Assembly: GCA_013215055.1 (NCBI GenBank)
Contig: JABSRQ010000046.1
Location: 1-36,665 of the forward strand
DNA length: 36,665 bases
Reading direction: 5' to 3'
Source of the DNA: Pseudomonadales bacterium
Lineage (GTDB): Bacteria > Pseudomonadota > Gammaproteobacteria > Pseudomonadales > DT-91
Shown here: one piece after another, positions 8,113-16,449 of the stretch
How positions within the stretch are numbered: position 1 is the stretch's first letter
How the letters are laid out: each line of letters starts with the position of its first letter
Program-made: the position numbers and the translations under genes
Notes under the pieces: generated by a model
Databases searched by the model: none
What the model saw: only the letters and a program-made list of their open reading frames with translations
Told to the model about the DNA's origin: nothing

Positions 8113-8631
8113 TCAATGTATTGATTTATGTTGCGCTAACAACAAACAATTATATTCATATTCTTCCGTCAGCGATTGCTGAATAAAACCTGAAAAAAAC
8201 CTAGATATATAACGCCCAATTATCGGAAGTTTATAGTCTATTTCAATTTCAACCACTCTCTCACAGCCTCCGCTGCAATTTTTTAACTCCAGATGGCCAT
8301 AAACGGTTAAAGGTAATCCAGGTATTTCAATAATGACATTGCCAATTTTGGTTTCACTATCATCCAGCTGCCATTCAACCGTGGTGATATAGGTATTACT
8401 GATATTGACATATTTTTTATAACGGGCGGGAAAATTGGGCGGGAGTTGTACATATTCATCATATTGCACTTTCATATGAAAAAAATCATGCTCTTTTTTA
8501 TGGCTTAAAACTTGATAATTTCGCCCCCCGCGTAAGTCAATAATTTTGCGCCGCTGATAGTCATCGTCCAATAACATATCAATTACAACATCCAGGTCAT
8601 GTTCGTAATGTTCGCTTTCCTGTAAATGCAT
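8113..8631 (-). CDS. DUF2505 family protein (SRPBCC-like lipid-binding fold)
   Basis: A 172-residue protein. The start at 8631 is fixed by GGAGG five bases before the ATG; longer in-frame starts would reach back into the response-regulator gene. The pattern of an N-terminal HYEHDLDVVIDMLLDDDYQRRKI, a central QLPPNFPARYKKYV, IPGLPLTVYGHLEL and the late PIIGRYISRFFSGFIQQSLTEEYEY matches DUF2505, a START/polyketide-cyclase-like helix-grip family expected to bind a hydrophobic ligand in its cavity. There is no signal peptide, so it should be cytoplasmic. It is 40 bases downstream of the REC/GGDEF gene and probably in its operon. Ligand and role are unknown. Confidence 0.7.
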   Translation of the reverse strand: MHLQESEHYEHDLDVVIDMLLDDDYQRRKIIDLRGGRNYQVLSHKKEHDFFHMKVQYDEYVQLPPNFPARYKKYVNISNTYITTVEWQLDDSETKIGNVIIEIPGLPLTVYGHLELKNCSGGCERVVEIEIDYKLPIIGRYISRFFSGFIQQSLTEEYEYNCLLLAQHKSIH

Positions 8632-8671
8632 GTATACCTCCACAAACATTGTCAAAAAAATTAATCTACGT

Positions 8672-9667
8672 TCACATGGGTCTAGCAGCAGGTGACGGCT
8701 TGATTTTATAAGCAACGGATAAATCAGCCAGCTGTAAATTACTTAATAATTGATCGGTTACCGTATCACCTTTCATTTGCGCTTCCAGTAAACGATTAAC
8801 CCCAATTTGAATAAAACTATGCATATTGCTCTTCATGGTTAAATCGGGTTTTATCGTAACTAATGAAATAGATAGGCTTAAACGAAAAGGCTTTTGATGT
8901 CCGATATGAAAAAACTCGGTAGAGGCAACCGCTGAACGTAGATTTTCGGCAAATAAGGCTACATGATCATGTTTTTCGGCGGTAACAAAAATAGCAAAAC
9001 GGCTATCACTGAGCTGCGCGATAAAATCTTTAGCTCTATGGCAATGTGTTTGTAAAATAATGGCAATATTTTTCTGTGCCGTTTCTAACAACGCATTGCC
9101 ATAAATATTTTTAAAATGTTTGAAGCGGTCAATATCTAATAATAAAAGTGAAACTGTTTGATGACAGCGCACATTATGTAGCCATTCTTTTTCCAACTCG
9201 TCATTAAAAAAATCTTCATTAGGTAGCAGTGTCACAGCCGATAATCGATGATGAACATCCAATAGGTGAGTGGCATGGTGTAAGTTCATATGCGCACTGA
9301 CTCTGGCCTTAAGTAAATCAGGGTTAAAGGGTTTAAAAATATAATCGGCAACCCCAACATCAAAGCCTTCGTGCAGGTTTTTACTGGCTCCCCTGCTTAT
9401 TAAAATAACAGGGATATTAGCCGTTTTAGGTTCGGATTTAAGATAGAAACATTTTTCCAGTGCATCCATATCGGCGATACTGGTATCAAGAATAATCAAG
9501 TCGGGCTGTTCAATCACCGCATCTTCTAATAGATGTTCACCATTGTTAGCCGTGATAACTTTATATTGGGCATCAAATATTGTATGAAAAAGGCATAAAA
9601 TGCTGTCGTCTTGATCAACAAGTAGTATTTTTGGTTTCTCTTGAAAAGCCCTTTCACTCATAGACAT
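8672..9667 (-). CDS. Response regulator with degenerate GGDEF domain
   Basis: A protein of 331 residues from the ATG at 9667 (ATGs at 9661 and 9715 are alternatives; none has a strong ribosome site). The REC domain is intact: ILLVDQDD acidic pocket, phospho-acceptor Asp in DLIILDTSIADMD (about residue 61) and Lys in YIFKPFNP. It is followed by a GGDEF fold, with SLLLLDIDRFKHFKNIYGN as the nucleotide/metal-binding part. The signature that should read GGDEF or GGEEF is SDSRF in FIAQLSDSRFAIFV, so both the glycines and the catalytic acidic residue are lost and diguanylate cyclase activity is not expected. It may instead bind a nucleotide or a partner when phosphorylated. No cognate kinase is adjacent. 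The DUF2505 gene follows it. Confidence 0.85.
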   Translation of the reverse strand: MSMSERAFQEKPKILLVDQDDSILCLFHTIFDAQYKVITANNGEHLLEDAVIEQPDLIILDTSIADMDALEKCFYLKSEPKTANIPVILISRGASKNLHEGFDVGVADYIFKPFNPDLLKARVSAHMNLHHATHLLDVHHRLSAVTLLPNEDFFNDELEKEWLHNVRCHQTVSLLLLDIDRFKHFKNIYGNALLETAQKNIAIILQTHCHRAKDFIAQLSDSRFAIFVTAEKHDHVALFAENLRSAVASTEFFHIGHQKPFRLSLSISLVTIKPDLTMKSNMHSFIQIGVNRLLEAQMKGDTVTDQLLSNLQLADLSVAYKIKPSPAARPM

Positions 9668-9852
9668 CTCATTGCAATACACTTTTGAGGAAAAATATAG
9701 AGTATTAAAACCCATCTTAAAAACCGGTTTTATTTGTTCTATATCCTATTTTCCCAAAGTATAGCCCAGCATACTGCAAGCAATTGACTGCGTTTAAGGT
9801 ATTTAGAAATAATAAAAATAGAGAGTTAGCTGTAAAAGCTATTAAAGACAGG

Positions 9853-9878
9853 GAAGGCACTCAATAGTGAGTGCCTTC
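9853..9878 (-). terminator. Strong hairpin after the SDR gene
   Basis: An 11-base perfect stem, GAAGGCACTCA (9853-9863) with TGAGTGCCTTC (9868-9878), closes on a four-base loop 14 bases after the SDR stop. The minus-strand exit is not T-rich, so termination may be incomplete or factor-assisted. Confidence 0.6.
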
Positions 9879-9892
9879 ATTTCAATTCTTGA

Positions 9893-10660
9893 TCAAGATT
9901 TAGGTAAAAAATCCAAGGCCATACCTGCATTCCAGCCACCGTCCACACAGAATTCAGAACCGGTAGAATAACTGGCATCATCCGAGGCTAAAAATGCACT
10001 CATATTCGCCACTTCAACAGGCAGGCCCACTCTTGGCAGGGCGTGATTTTTATAAAAAGCATTGGCCTCTTCGTTAGCTTCCCCATTGGTGCTGTGCATA
10101 TTGGTATCTATGCCACCGGGATGTACTGTATTCACACGAATTTTATGATGGCCCAACTCTATCGCCGCCGATTTAGTTAAACCACGCATGCCCCATTTTG
10201 AAGCCGCATAAGCTGACAAGGAGTTTTTAGCCTGTAAACCGTCGATGGATGAAATATTAACAATAGAGCCAGAACCCGCACGTTTCATAGGTTCGATAAC
10301 GGCACGAATACCGTTATAACAGCCAGTTAAATTAATATTTAAAACCTTGTTAAAATCTTCCATGCTTTGTTCAATAATCGGTTTAAATACCAAAATCCCC
10401 GCATTGTTCACCAAAATATTGAGTGGCCCCATAGCCTCTGCCACCGCCACGGCCGCTTCCCACTGTTCAGGATCGGTAATATCCAGCTTTACAAATCGGG
10501 CTTTTTCACCCAACTCATCAGCCAGAGCTTGGCCCTTTTCTTCAAGGATATCGGCAATCACCACATTGGCACCTTGCTCAATAAAAACTCTTGCTGTCAT
10601 CGCGCCCATGCCCTGGGCTGCACCGGTAATAATGGCTGTTTTGCCGTTTAATCGACTCAT
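9893..10660 (-). CDS. SDR-family NAD(P)-dependent dehydrogenase, hydroxysteroid-dehydrogenase-like
   Basis: A 255-residue classical short-chain dehydrogenase. It has the cofactor loop TGAAQGMGA (residues ~12-20), an Asp after the second strand (VVIADIL) favouring NAD(H), NNAG at 85-88, and the catalytic set Ser138, Tyr151, Lys155 in ISSIDG...YAASK. The C-terminal PGGIDTNMHS and STGSEFCVDGGW match the group containing 3-alpha/20-beta-hydroxysteroid dehydrogenases and FabG-like enzymes. The reaction should be oxidation of a secondary alcohol or the reverse. The start codon overlaps the stop of the upstream hydrolase (ATGA), so translation is coupled and the two enzymes probably act on the same compound. 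The steroid substrate is inference from subgroup resemblance and from the second HSD-like SDR at 15595. Confidence 0.85.
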   Translation of the reverse strand: MSRLNGKTAIITGAAQGMGAMTARVFIEQGANVVIADILEEKGQALADELGEKARFVKLDITDPEQWEAAVAVAEAMGPLNILVNNAGILVFKPIIEQSMEDFNKVLNINLTGCYNGIRAVIEPMKRAGSGSIVNISSIDGLQAKNSLSAYAASKWGMRGLTKSAAIELGHHKIRVNTVHPGGIDTNMHSTNGEANEEANAFYKNHALPRVGLPVEVANMSAFLASDDASYSTGSEFCVDGGWNAGMALDFLPKS

Positions 10661-11829
10661 GATTGTTTCTCCTCGGTTTTCTTTTCAACGTCAATATCCG
10701 GTCTATTAACCGGCATATATATTTCTAAAAAACTACGCAAAAATTGATTGCTGCGTTGATGGTTAAGCTCATCATTACCCATAATATAACCATATTTCAA
10801 ACAGTTTTTCATAACATCGGCACTTTGCATGCGCAAAGCAATACGCGCCAAGCGGCTGGTTTCAACGGGGGCATTAAGTAAGGTTTCACCATTAACAGTA
10901 CTATGGCCTTTTTCATCATAGGCCATGATACAGCCATCTACATACGGATAATTGGCATCAAATGCTCTGGGAATATTATTTTCCCAGCCATGGCCGGCAC
11001 CCGGTAAAACATGGGCCTCAACGATAGCTCCCAGGTTTCGCATCTCTAACTCTCTGTCCAAACAATATTGTAAATTATTGGAGGCATCTTCATCCCCACG
11101 CAAAGTGATCAGCGCACCTGAGGTAATCGCTTTTGTATTCAACTGTTGAAAACAGGGGCCGTATAAATCCCCGTGTACTGCAAAACCCTTTTCATCCCCG
11201 ATAAAAGCTTGTTTTAAGCGTTTATCCATCGCCAAACGTGATGCCATTCCACCATAAGAGAAACCCATCATGCCGATTTTATCGCCATCGATAGCCGGAT
11301 GTTGGCGCAGGTATTTCAACGCTGAATAGCTGTCGGCAATAATATCGTATTCGGTCACCGTGACAACTTTTTTCATATAATCATCATCAGGTTTTAAACC
11401 ACGTGAAGCATAATAATCCAGAACAAATACCGCATAACCGGCCTTGCTAAGCCAGTCGGCATAATCAAATTCACGTCCATCGGCTATACCGCCACTGCCA
11501 TGAATCACAATCATCAAAGGAGCAGGCAATGCCTTAGATGCATTTTCAGGCAGCACTAACGTGCCCAAGCCCGTCATTTGATGTTCGGGTTTAACGCCGG
11601 CTAATATCACATCCAGATCATAGGCTGTATAAGACGGAAAATAGATGACACCTTGCGTATCTTCTTTTAATTGCGCCAAAGGCTGTGGGTAATCTGGAAA
11701 TGGCGGAGTGATCATCTTCGCCAAAACAGGGCTGATGATTTTAAAACCCGTTGAGGTTTTAAATAAAAAAAGGCCGGCGGCTAATAATAAAACAATTAAA
11801 GCAGCCACCGTCTTTAGCAAAATACGCAT
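10657..11829 (-). CDS. Membrane-anchored alpha/beta hydrolase (dienelactone-hydrolase-like)
   Basis: A 390-residue alpha/beta hydrolase. The N-terminus (LLKTVAALIVLLLAAGLFLF) is one hydrophobic segment acting as signal or anchor. IVIHGSGG (residues ~107-114) is the oxyanion-hole loop, Ser191 in MGFSYGG is the nucleophile, RGDEDAS likely carries the acid, and PGAGHGWEN the catalytic His. This is the dienelactone-hydrolase/prolyl-oligopeptidase-like arrangement. An ester or lactone substrate is likely but not identified. GAGG lies seven bases before the ATG. It is first in a two-gene operon with the SDR and lies just past the terminator of the DUF1302 gene, so it appears to have its own promoter or depend on readthrough. 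The mature enzyme is probably periplasmic, while the coupled SDR should be cytoplasmic. Confidence 0.8.
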   Translation of the reverse strand: MRILLKTVAALIVLLLAAGLFLFKTSTGFKIISPVLAKMITPPFPDYPQPLAQLKEDTQGVIYFPSYTAYDLDVILAGVKPEHQMTGLGTLVLPENASKALPAPLMIVIHGSGGIADGREFDYADWLSKAGYAVFVLDYYASRGLKPDDDYMKKVVTVTEYDIIADSYSALKYLRQHPAIDGDKIGMMGFSYGGMASRLAMDKRLKQAFIGDEKGFAVHGDLYGPCFQQLNTKAITSGALITLRGDEDASNNLQYCLDRELEMRNLGAIVEAHVLPGAGHGWENNIPRAFDANYPYVDGCIMAYDEKGHSTVNGETLLNAPVETSRLARIALRMQSADVMKNCLKYGYIMGNDELNHQRSNQFLRSFLEIYMPVNRPDIDVEKKTEEKQS

Positions 11830-11900
11830 ACATAGACCTCGAGCGTTACAGTAGGATTAAAAAATTTAAGGCAGGAACGTTAAGATAGGACTCATGTTTA

Positions 11901-11928
11901 AAAAATAGGGCGGAGATCTGTTCCGCCC
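11901..11928 (-). terminator. Intrinsic terminator of the DUF1302 gene
   Basis: On the minus strand GGGCGGA (11928-11922) pairs with TCCGCCC (11914-11908), seven GC-rich pairs, followed by TATTTTT. It begins 15 bases after the DUF1302 stop and separates that unit from the hydrolase-SDR pair. Confidence 0.8.
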
Positions 11929-11943
11929 CATAAACGTAGCTAT

Positions 11944-13752
11944 TTAGAAGTTATATTTCACGTTAAAGGCAATATTGTCTCTATCGGCAAGGTGGTAGAA
12001 GGTCGCATCCAATTGATCATCATCTTCACCCGCATACATCGTATAAATTAAGCTGGTTTCCCAATCGGCAGGAAAGATCAAGCGTGTTCCTGCAGAAAAT
12101 ACCGTTGCGCCTTCACGGCTATTGGTTCTGAAGTTTGTGCCCTTCCAACCCTGTTGCCAGGTAATGGGTATATTTAAGTCGGCCCCAAAAAACAGATTCG
12201 TATAGTTAAAGTCAACCCGTAATAACGTGCCTAAGCCATTAGGTGTATTGGTGAAATACATATTATCGTCTTCAGCATCTTCACCGGTGGCCAGTTCACC
12301 GTATTGCCAGGCAACCACTTCACCGGCGATGGACAAACTATCCCAGATCGCAGAGTGACCATAGACATGCACAAACGACATCTGCATCTGCGCTAATTTA
12401 GCTTCGGAGATCTCAGAAGGTAGATGATCAGAACAACCATTATTAGGGTCACTTGGATCAGCAGGGTTTACAGGTGCCATTGTAGGTCCCCCTACTGCCG
12501 AAGTATCCAATGTATACGCCACACAGGCAGGATCTAGAACAATAGTCGCATTGGGCCTATAAGATAACTCACCAGTGACGTTAGTATCTCCCCATACGGT
12601 TGAAAAACTTAAGCCAAAAGTTTGTAAGTCTTCTTTATAATCAACATGGTATAAACCTGTTCCTGGCTGTTGTTCCACTTGAAAAGTCGTGCCATTCAAT
12701 TTCAATGTGGCGTTAGTACGTTCGGTTTCCAGGCTCGGGGTTTTATCATGGGCATTCACCGCATAAAAACCGTATTCGGTGCCGCTGTCGGCGAAATAAC
12801 GAAAAGCCAAGCCGTATTGGCCACCGTCTTCCACCTCATCACGTTTATCATTAAGCACATAATTATTGCTGGATAAAATAATCATTTCATCAGCGCCAAC
12901 TCCCAACATATCCTGCTCAGAAAAATAGGAGCCTGCAGCCAATAACGTGGTGCCTCTGTGTTTCCACTGATAAAAGGCTTCCATCGTAATTTTTGAGGTT
13001 AAACCAATCTGTCCATACAAAGACTCGGTAGGCTGGAAAATTTCTTTTAAATCAACCCCGGCTCTTGTACCTGCATTGGCATCTACCGGATTAATCGCAG
13101 AAGATACCGAGTTAGGAAAGGCCATGGATTCGCCCCAGTTAATCACCTGTTTACCCACTCGGACACTGGAGTGTTTGCCAAAGACCTTGAAATTGGCAAA
13201 TAGATAAGCATCCAATAATTCTATTTCAGAACCTAGATAATCTTTGGTTTCAGACTGAAACTGGCCCATCTGATCACCATTAAAGTCACCCAAGGGATAA
13301 GCGGGGTCTCCCTGGGCAACCGGCGTCCAACTGGCTGGGTCCTGGTTTTTGTAGATATCATCGTACCAGGCTCGGGCTCTGACAAAGGCACCGAAGTTTT
13401 TATAATTGATATTCAAATCAGAAATAATACTGATGCGATTCTGCACCATATCGCCCTTTTCAAAATTCTGATTACCATCATTGCCATTGGCAGCTCTAAC
13501 TGCCTGTGCAGAATCATAGAAAAATAGCGGGTTATATCCTGGAGATGTAGGATCAGGACTACCAAGATCTGCATAGCCTTTAGGCACTATCGCTTCTTTA
13601 TTCGGGTCTTCCATACGCCACATGGCGCCATAACTGATGGTATTAACAAAATCGACACTCCAATCACTGGCGACAGCTGCATTGCTAAACGCAATCGCAC
13701 TGGCCAGTAATGTGGGCATCACAAATAATCGACTCGCGGTATTCTTCTTCAT
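11944..13752 (-). CDS. DUF1302 family outer-membrane beta-barrel protein
   Basis: A 602-residue exported protein. The signal peptide ends in SNAAVASD near residue 29. The mature sequence has many alternating, aromatic-rich strands (SVRVGKQVINWGES, ITMEAFYQWKHRGT, ATVFSAGTRLIFPADWETSLIYTM) and ends in Phe (FNVKYNF), the C-terminal signature of BAM-inserted barrels. VGKQVINWGESMAFPNS is typical of DUF1302. In proteobacteria this family is commonly paired with DUF1329 and often lies beside lipid, steroid or hydrocarbon catabolism genes; a transport role is proposed but not established. GAGG precedes the ATG by six bases. It lies 134 bases downstream of DUF1329, separated by tandem hairpin repeats, and ends in a clear terminator. 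Confidence 0.88.
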   Translation of the reverse strand: MKKNTASRLFVMPTLLASAIAFSNAAVASDWSVDFVNTISYGAMWRMEDPNKEAIVPKGYADLGSPDPTSPGYNPLFFYDSAQAVRAANGNDGNQNFEKGDMVQNRISIISDLNINYKNFGAFVRARAWYDDIYKNQDPASWTPVAQGDPAYPLGDFNGDQMGQFQSETKDYLGSEIELLDAYLFANFKVFGKHSSVRVGKQVINWGESMAFPNSVSSAINPVDANAGTRAGVDLKEIFQPTESLYGQIGLTSKITMEAFYQWKHRGTTLLAAGSYFSEQDMLGVGADEMIILSSNNYVLNDKRDEVEDGGQYGLAFRYFADSGTEYGFYAVNAHDKTPSLETERTNATLKLNGTTFQVEQQPGTGLYHVDYKEDLQTFGLSFSTVWGDTNVTGELSYRPNATIVLDPACVAYTLDTSAVGGPTMAPVNPADPSDPNNGCSDHLPSEISEAKLAQMQMSFVHVYGHSAIWDSLSIAGEVVAWQYGELATGEDAEDDNMYFTNTPNGLGTLLRVDFNYTNLFFGADLNIPITWQQGWKGTNFRTNSREGATVFSAGTRLIFPADWETSLIYTMYAGEDDDQLDATFYHLADRDNIAFNVKYNF

Positions 13753-13800
13753 GGGTAGCCTCTAATATTTATTATTTTAACTTCTGGCAATCTGTTATCT

Positions 13801-13900
13801 AGCGACGCACGTGACTGCGTGACGTGCGCACTAACTCATTCATCAGCGACGCACGTGACTGCGTGACGTGCGCACTAACTCATTCATCAGCGACGCACGT
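13801..13900. repeat. Two 44-bp tandem repeats plus a 12-bp partial copy, hairpin-forming
   Basis: Positions 13801-13844 and 13845-13888 are identical 44-base units. A third copy starts at 13889 and keeps only its first 12 bases (agcgacgcacgt). Each unit contains the near-perfect inverted repeat CGCACGT...ACGTGCG with a short inner stem and a GCA loop. The partial copy and the edge of unit 2 lie inside the last codons and stop of DUF1329, so the repeat writes the C-terminal Arg-Arg and the TGA. The array fills most of the DUF1329-DUF1302 gap. Confidence 0.9.
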
Positions 13901-15251
13901 TCATGCGGATGCCCTGGGGCGTGAAATAATCGAGATCCAGCGGGGTCCTATCAAAACGCTCGGCTTCATCCAGCTCATTAACCAAATGATCAACCACATA
14001 GTCACCACGTGATAAGTCGTTATAAACCCACAGGCGTCCATAAGGGCCAGGTACTAGCGGGTGGATAACCATGGTTTGCATAGAGGTTCGCCATAAATTA
14101 CCGCGATTATCATAGGCATCGGCTAGCTGTATATTCCAGCTATCTTCATCCAGATAAAATTCACGTTTACCAATCACATGGCGAGCATCGGCTTTTTTAG
14201 TGGCTTCAATCACCCATACACGATGTAATTCATAACGCATAGGTTCAGGATTAATGTGACCTTTGGTTAATAATTCGTCATATGTTAATTCGGGGTTATC
14301 CATATCGTAGTTGTTATACGGGATATATTTTTCCGCTTTACCTAGCAATTTCCAGTCATAGCGGTCGATTGCACCGTTGAAGATACGACCTTCATCAGCA
14401 TATATGAGGCCACCTGGACCTACCGGATAATCAAAGGCTACTACCGGCGCTCTACGTACACGGCGGGTCGATGGCATATATTTCCATGCACTACGCGGAT
14501 TTTTAGCTTGATTTAGCGGCTCATGAATCAGCGTTACCTCACCGGCTTTACGCTTGGGTAAAATATCATCGATAATTTGATAACCCACCATATTTTTGAA
14601 ATCATCCAGGCTATTATTCAAGTTTTGATACGGGGCAATCGTGCGAATACGTACACGCGCTAACTGGGTACGCCCCTTGGCGTAAACAGCCGCACCGTCA
14701 TAAATGGTATCGGTAAAAAACGCCCCAGTACGGGTCAACTGATTCCAAATTGCCTCCTGAGCATCTTGCGGAATCGGAAAAGGCGCACCGCCAAAAGCAC
14801 CGATTATGCCATTACCGCCATCGACCAGCTCGGCGCGAGTCGCATTTTCAACCGCATTGGTATAATTACGTTCATCGTAAAGGCCATCCCTATGTGTGGG
14901 ATAAATCTTCATCTTAAAGGTTGTCGGATATTTTTCGAACTGGGCAATAAGCCCTGCGGTCAGCTGATCACTATGCTGCTTATAATTATCTGCGGTGATC
15001 ACTAAAATCGGTTTTTCATCTTTATAGGGATTAGGCAGGTGTTTACCCGGGCTGGTATAAACCTCTTTAGGAAAGTCTGGCAATTTACCGGAAAATGCAG
15101 GAATAGTGCCTGCCGCATTACCGGCTTTTTCGGCCCCGAGGCGGGTTAAATCCTGGCCAAGACGGGCTGCTTCTTCAGCAGAGACCTTAGCTTGTAAGGG
15201 CAAACTTAAACTTACTGCAGTACAAGCAGCAACTAACATCAATCGCTTCAT
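13887..15251 (-). CDS. DUF1329 family exported protein
   Basis: A 454-residue protein with a cleavable signal peptide (LMLVAACTAVSLSLPLQAKVSA, cut near residue 22). The mature start EEAARLGQDLTRLGAEKAGN, then GTIPAFSG near residue 48, FKMKIYPTHRDG, and late RHVIGKREFYLDEDSWNIQLADAYD are hallmark segments of DUF1329, a LolB/LppX-like fold thought to handle lipids in the periplasm or at the outer membrane. It is the first gene of a pair with DUF1302. Its last codons and stop fall inside the tandem repeat that follows, so the C-terminal tail (MNVRR) may have been rewritten when the repeat formed. It is divergent from the 3-alpha-HSD-like SDR across a 343-base intergenic region, which suggests shared control. 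Confidence 0.88.
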   Translation of the reverse strand: MKRLMLVAACTAVSLSLPLQAKVSAEEAARLGQDLTRLGAEKAGNAAGTIPAFSGKLPDFPKEVYTSPGKHLPNPYKDEKPILVITADNYKQHSDQLTAGLIAQFEKYPTTFKMKIYPTHRDGLYDERNYTNAVENATRAELVDGGNGIIGAFGGAPFPIPQDAQEAIWNQLTRTGAFFTDTIYDGAAVYAKGRTQLARVRIRTIAPYQNLNNSLDDFKNMVGYQIIDDILPKRKAGEVTLIHEPLNQAKNPRSAWKYMPSTRRVRRAPVVAFDYPVGPGGLIYADEGRIFNGAIDRYDWKLLGKAEKYIPYNNYDMDNPELTYDELLTKGHINPEPMRYELHRVWVIEATKKADARHVIGKREFYLDEDSWNIQLADAYDNRGNLWRTSMQTMVIHPLVPGPYGRLWVYNDLSRGDYVVDHLVNELDEAERFDRTPLDLDYFTPQGIRMNVRR

Positions 15252-15594
15252 AACACGCTCTCTTAATATTATTTTTTTTGGAAGCTTTACAGCAGAGCTC
15301 GTTAAAGACCTGCCAAATATCTGTAACCACTATAAAACTTTTAGTTCAGCAATTGCTTTTCAGCAAGCCCGCAAAGAAAAAAAAACAGAAATAAATATAA
15401 TGGTTAGATAAATATAAATAATAATAAATTCATGCACTTGTAAAATAAGTTTTGTTTTTTTACAGGCAAATAAAAATTAATGCTGAAAAAAAGGTACATT
15501 ATCGTCCAGCTTTAATGATCTTTAACTCCCTTAGTGCAGCTATGTTAAGGTGTTATCGCTATCGTTTAGAATCAGTCATAAAAAAGGTATTTAA
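15252..15594. other. AT-rich divergent intergenic region
   Basis: No convincing gene is present. The segment 15370-15490 is very rich in A and T with several A- and T-tracts, and it must carry promoters for both the DUF1329 gene (minus) and the SDR gene (plus). AAGG stands eight bases before the SDR start. No clean -35/-10 pair or long palindromic operator could be picked by eye. Confidence 0.5.
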
Positions 15595-16359
15595 ATGAAG
15601 ACGTTTGCAATGACCGGCGGCGCAACCGGTATTGGTGCCGCCGTAAAAGAACAGCTTATCGCCCGCGGGGATAAGGTCGTGGTGGTTGATATCAAAAACG
15701 CCAATATAGAGGCTGACCTATCAACAAGCGAAGGGCGTCAACATGCCATAGATCAATTACAGGTTTTATGTGCCTACGGTATCGACGGTTTTATCGCCTG
15801 CGCGGGTTTAGGCCCGCACGTCACACCGTTCTCGTTAATCACGCAAGTTAACTTCTTTGGCGCTACGGTGGTGATTGAAGGTATTACCGCGTTATTAAAA
15901 GCCAAACAAGGCTCTGTGGTTGTGGTTTCTTCAAATTCTGCCGCGTTACCCGGTTTAAATGACGATTATTTAAATGCCTTGCTCAACAACGATGAAGACA
16001 AAGCTTGTGAGATCATCGCCGATTTAGATGGCCATAATGCCTATGCAGGTTCCAAAAATGCGTTGGCACGCTGGATGCGAAGAAAAACCCCCGAGTTGAT
16101 GGCCCAAGGTATTCGTATCAATGCGGTAGCCCCAGGCATGACCGTCACCCCGTTAACAGACCAGGTGTTTGCGGATGAAACCTACGGCCAGGCCATGCAG
16201 GATTTCAGCAAGATGATTCCTGCAGGATTTATGGCGACACCCGAGATGATCGCCGACAGCATCGTCTTTTTATTAGACCCGGCCTCTCGCTATGTGTGTG
16301 GTTCGGTTTTATTTGTGGATGGTGGACAGGATGCGTTATTAAGAGCCGATAACTTTTAA
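15595..16359 (+). CDS. 3-alpha-hydroxysteroid-dehydrogenase-like SDR (HsdA type)
   Basis: A 254-residue short-chain dehydrogenase resembling Comamonas testosteroni 3-alpha-hydroxysteroid dehydrogenase/carbonyl reductase along its length. Shared features are the TGGATGIGAA cofactor loop, VVDI with Asp for NAD, ADLSTSEGR, CAGLGP in place of NNAG, VNFFGAT, the ~30-residue insertion between the catalytic Ser region (VSSNSA) and Tyr150-x3-Lys154 in AYAGSKNALARW, and the ending FVDGGQDALLRADNF. It should oxidise a 3-alpha-hydroxyl or reduce a ketone with NAD(H) in the cytoplasm. The AAGG ribosome site fixes the start. It is divergent from DUF1329/DUF1302, supporting a common physiological role. The match was made from memory of the family; a non-steroid alcohol substrate is possible. 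Confidence 0.78.
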   Translation: MKTFAMTGGATGIGAAVKEQLIARGDKVVVVDIKNANIEADLSTSEGRQHAIDQLQVLCAYGIDGFIACAGLGPHVTPFSLITQVNFFGATVVIEGITALLKAKQGSVVVVSSNSAALPGLNDDYLNALLNNDEDKACEIIADLDGHNAYAGSKNALARWMRRKTPELMAQGIRINAVAPGMTVTPLTDQVFADETYGQAMQDFSKMIPAGFMATPEMIADSIVFLLDPASRYVCGSVLFVDGGQDALLRADNF

Positions 16360-16449
16360 TCCCCGTTATCAAACTTAGCCAGGGACAGGCATTTAAAATC
16401 TATGTTATGCTGATTTTGAATTAAAGATGTAAAAAGTCTACGGATTTTA

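Noticed and set aside
13801..13900. CRISPR-like array
   Set aside because: The 44-bp units are directly adjacent with no spacers, only two full copies exist, and no cas gene is near.
15106..15411. 101-codon plus-strand frame over the DUF1329 start and intergenic region
   Set aside because: Half is antisense to the DUF1329 signal peptide; no ribosome site and a Lys-rich end from AT-rich DNA.
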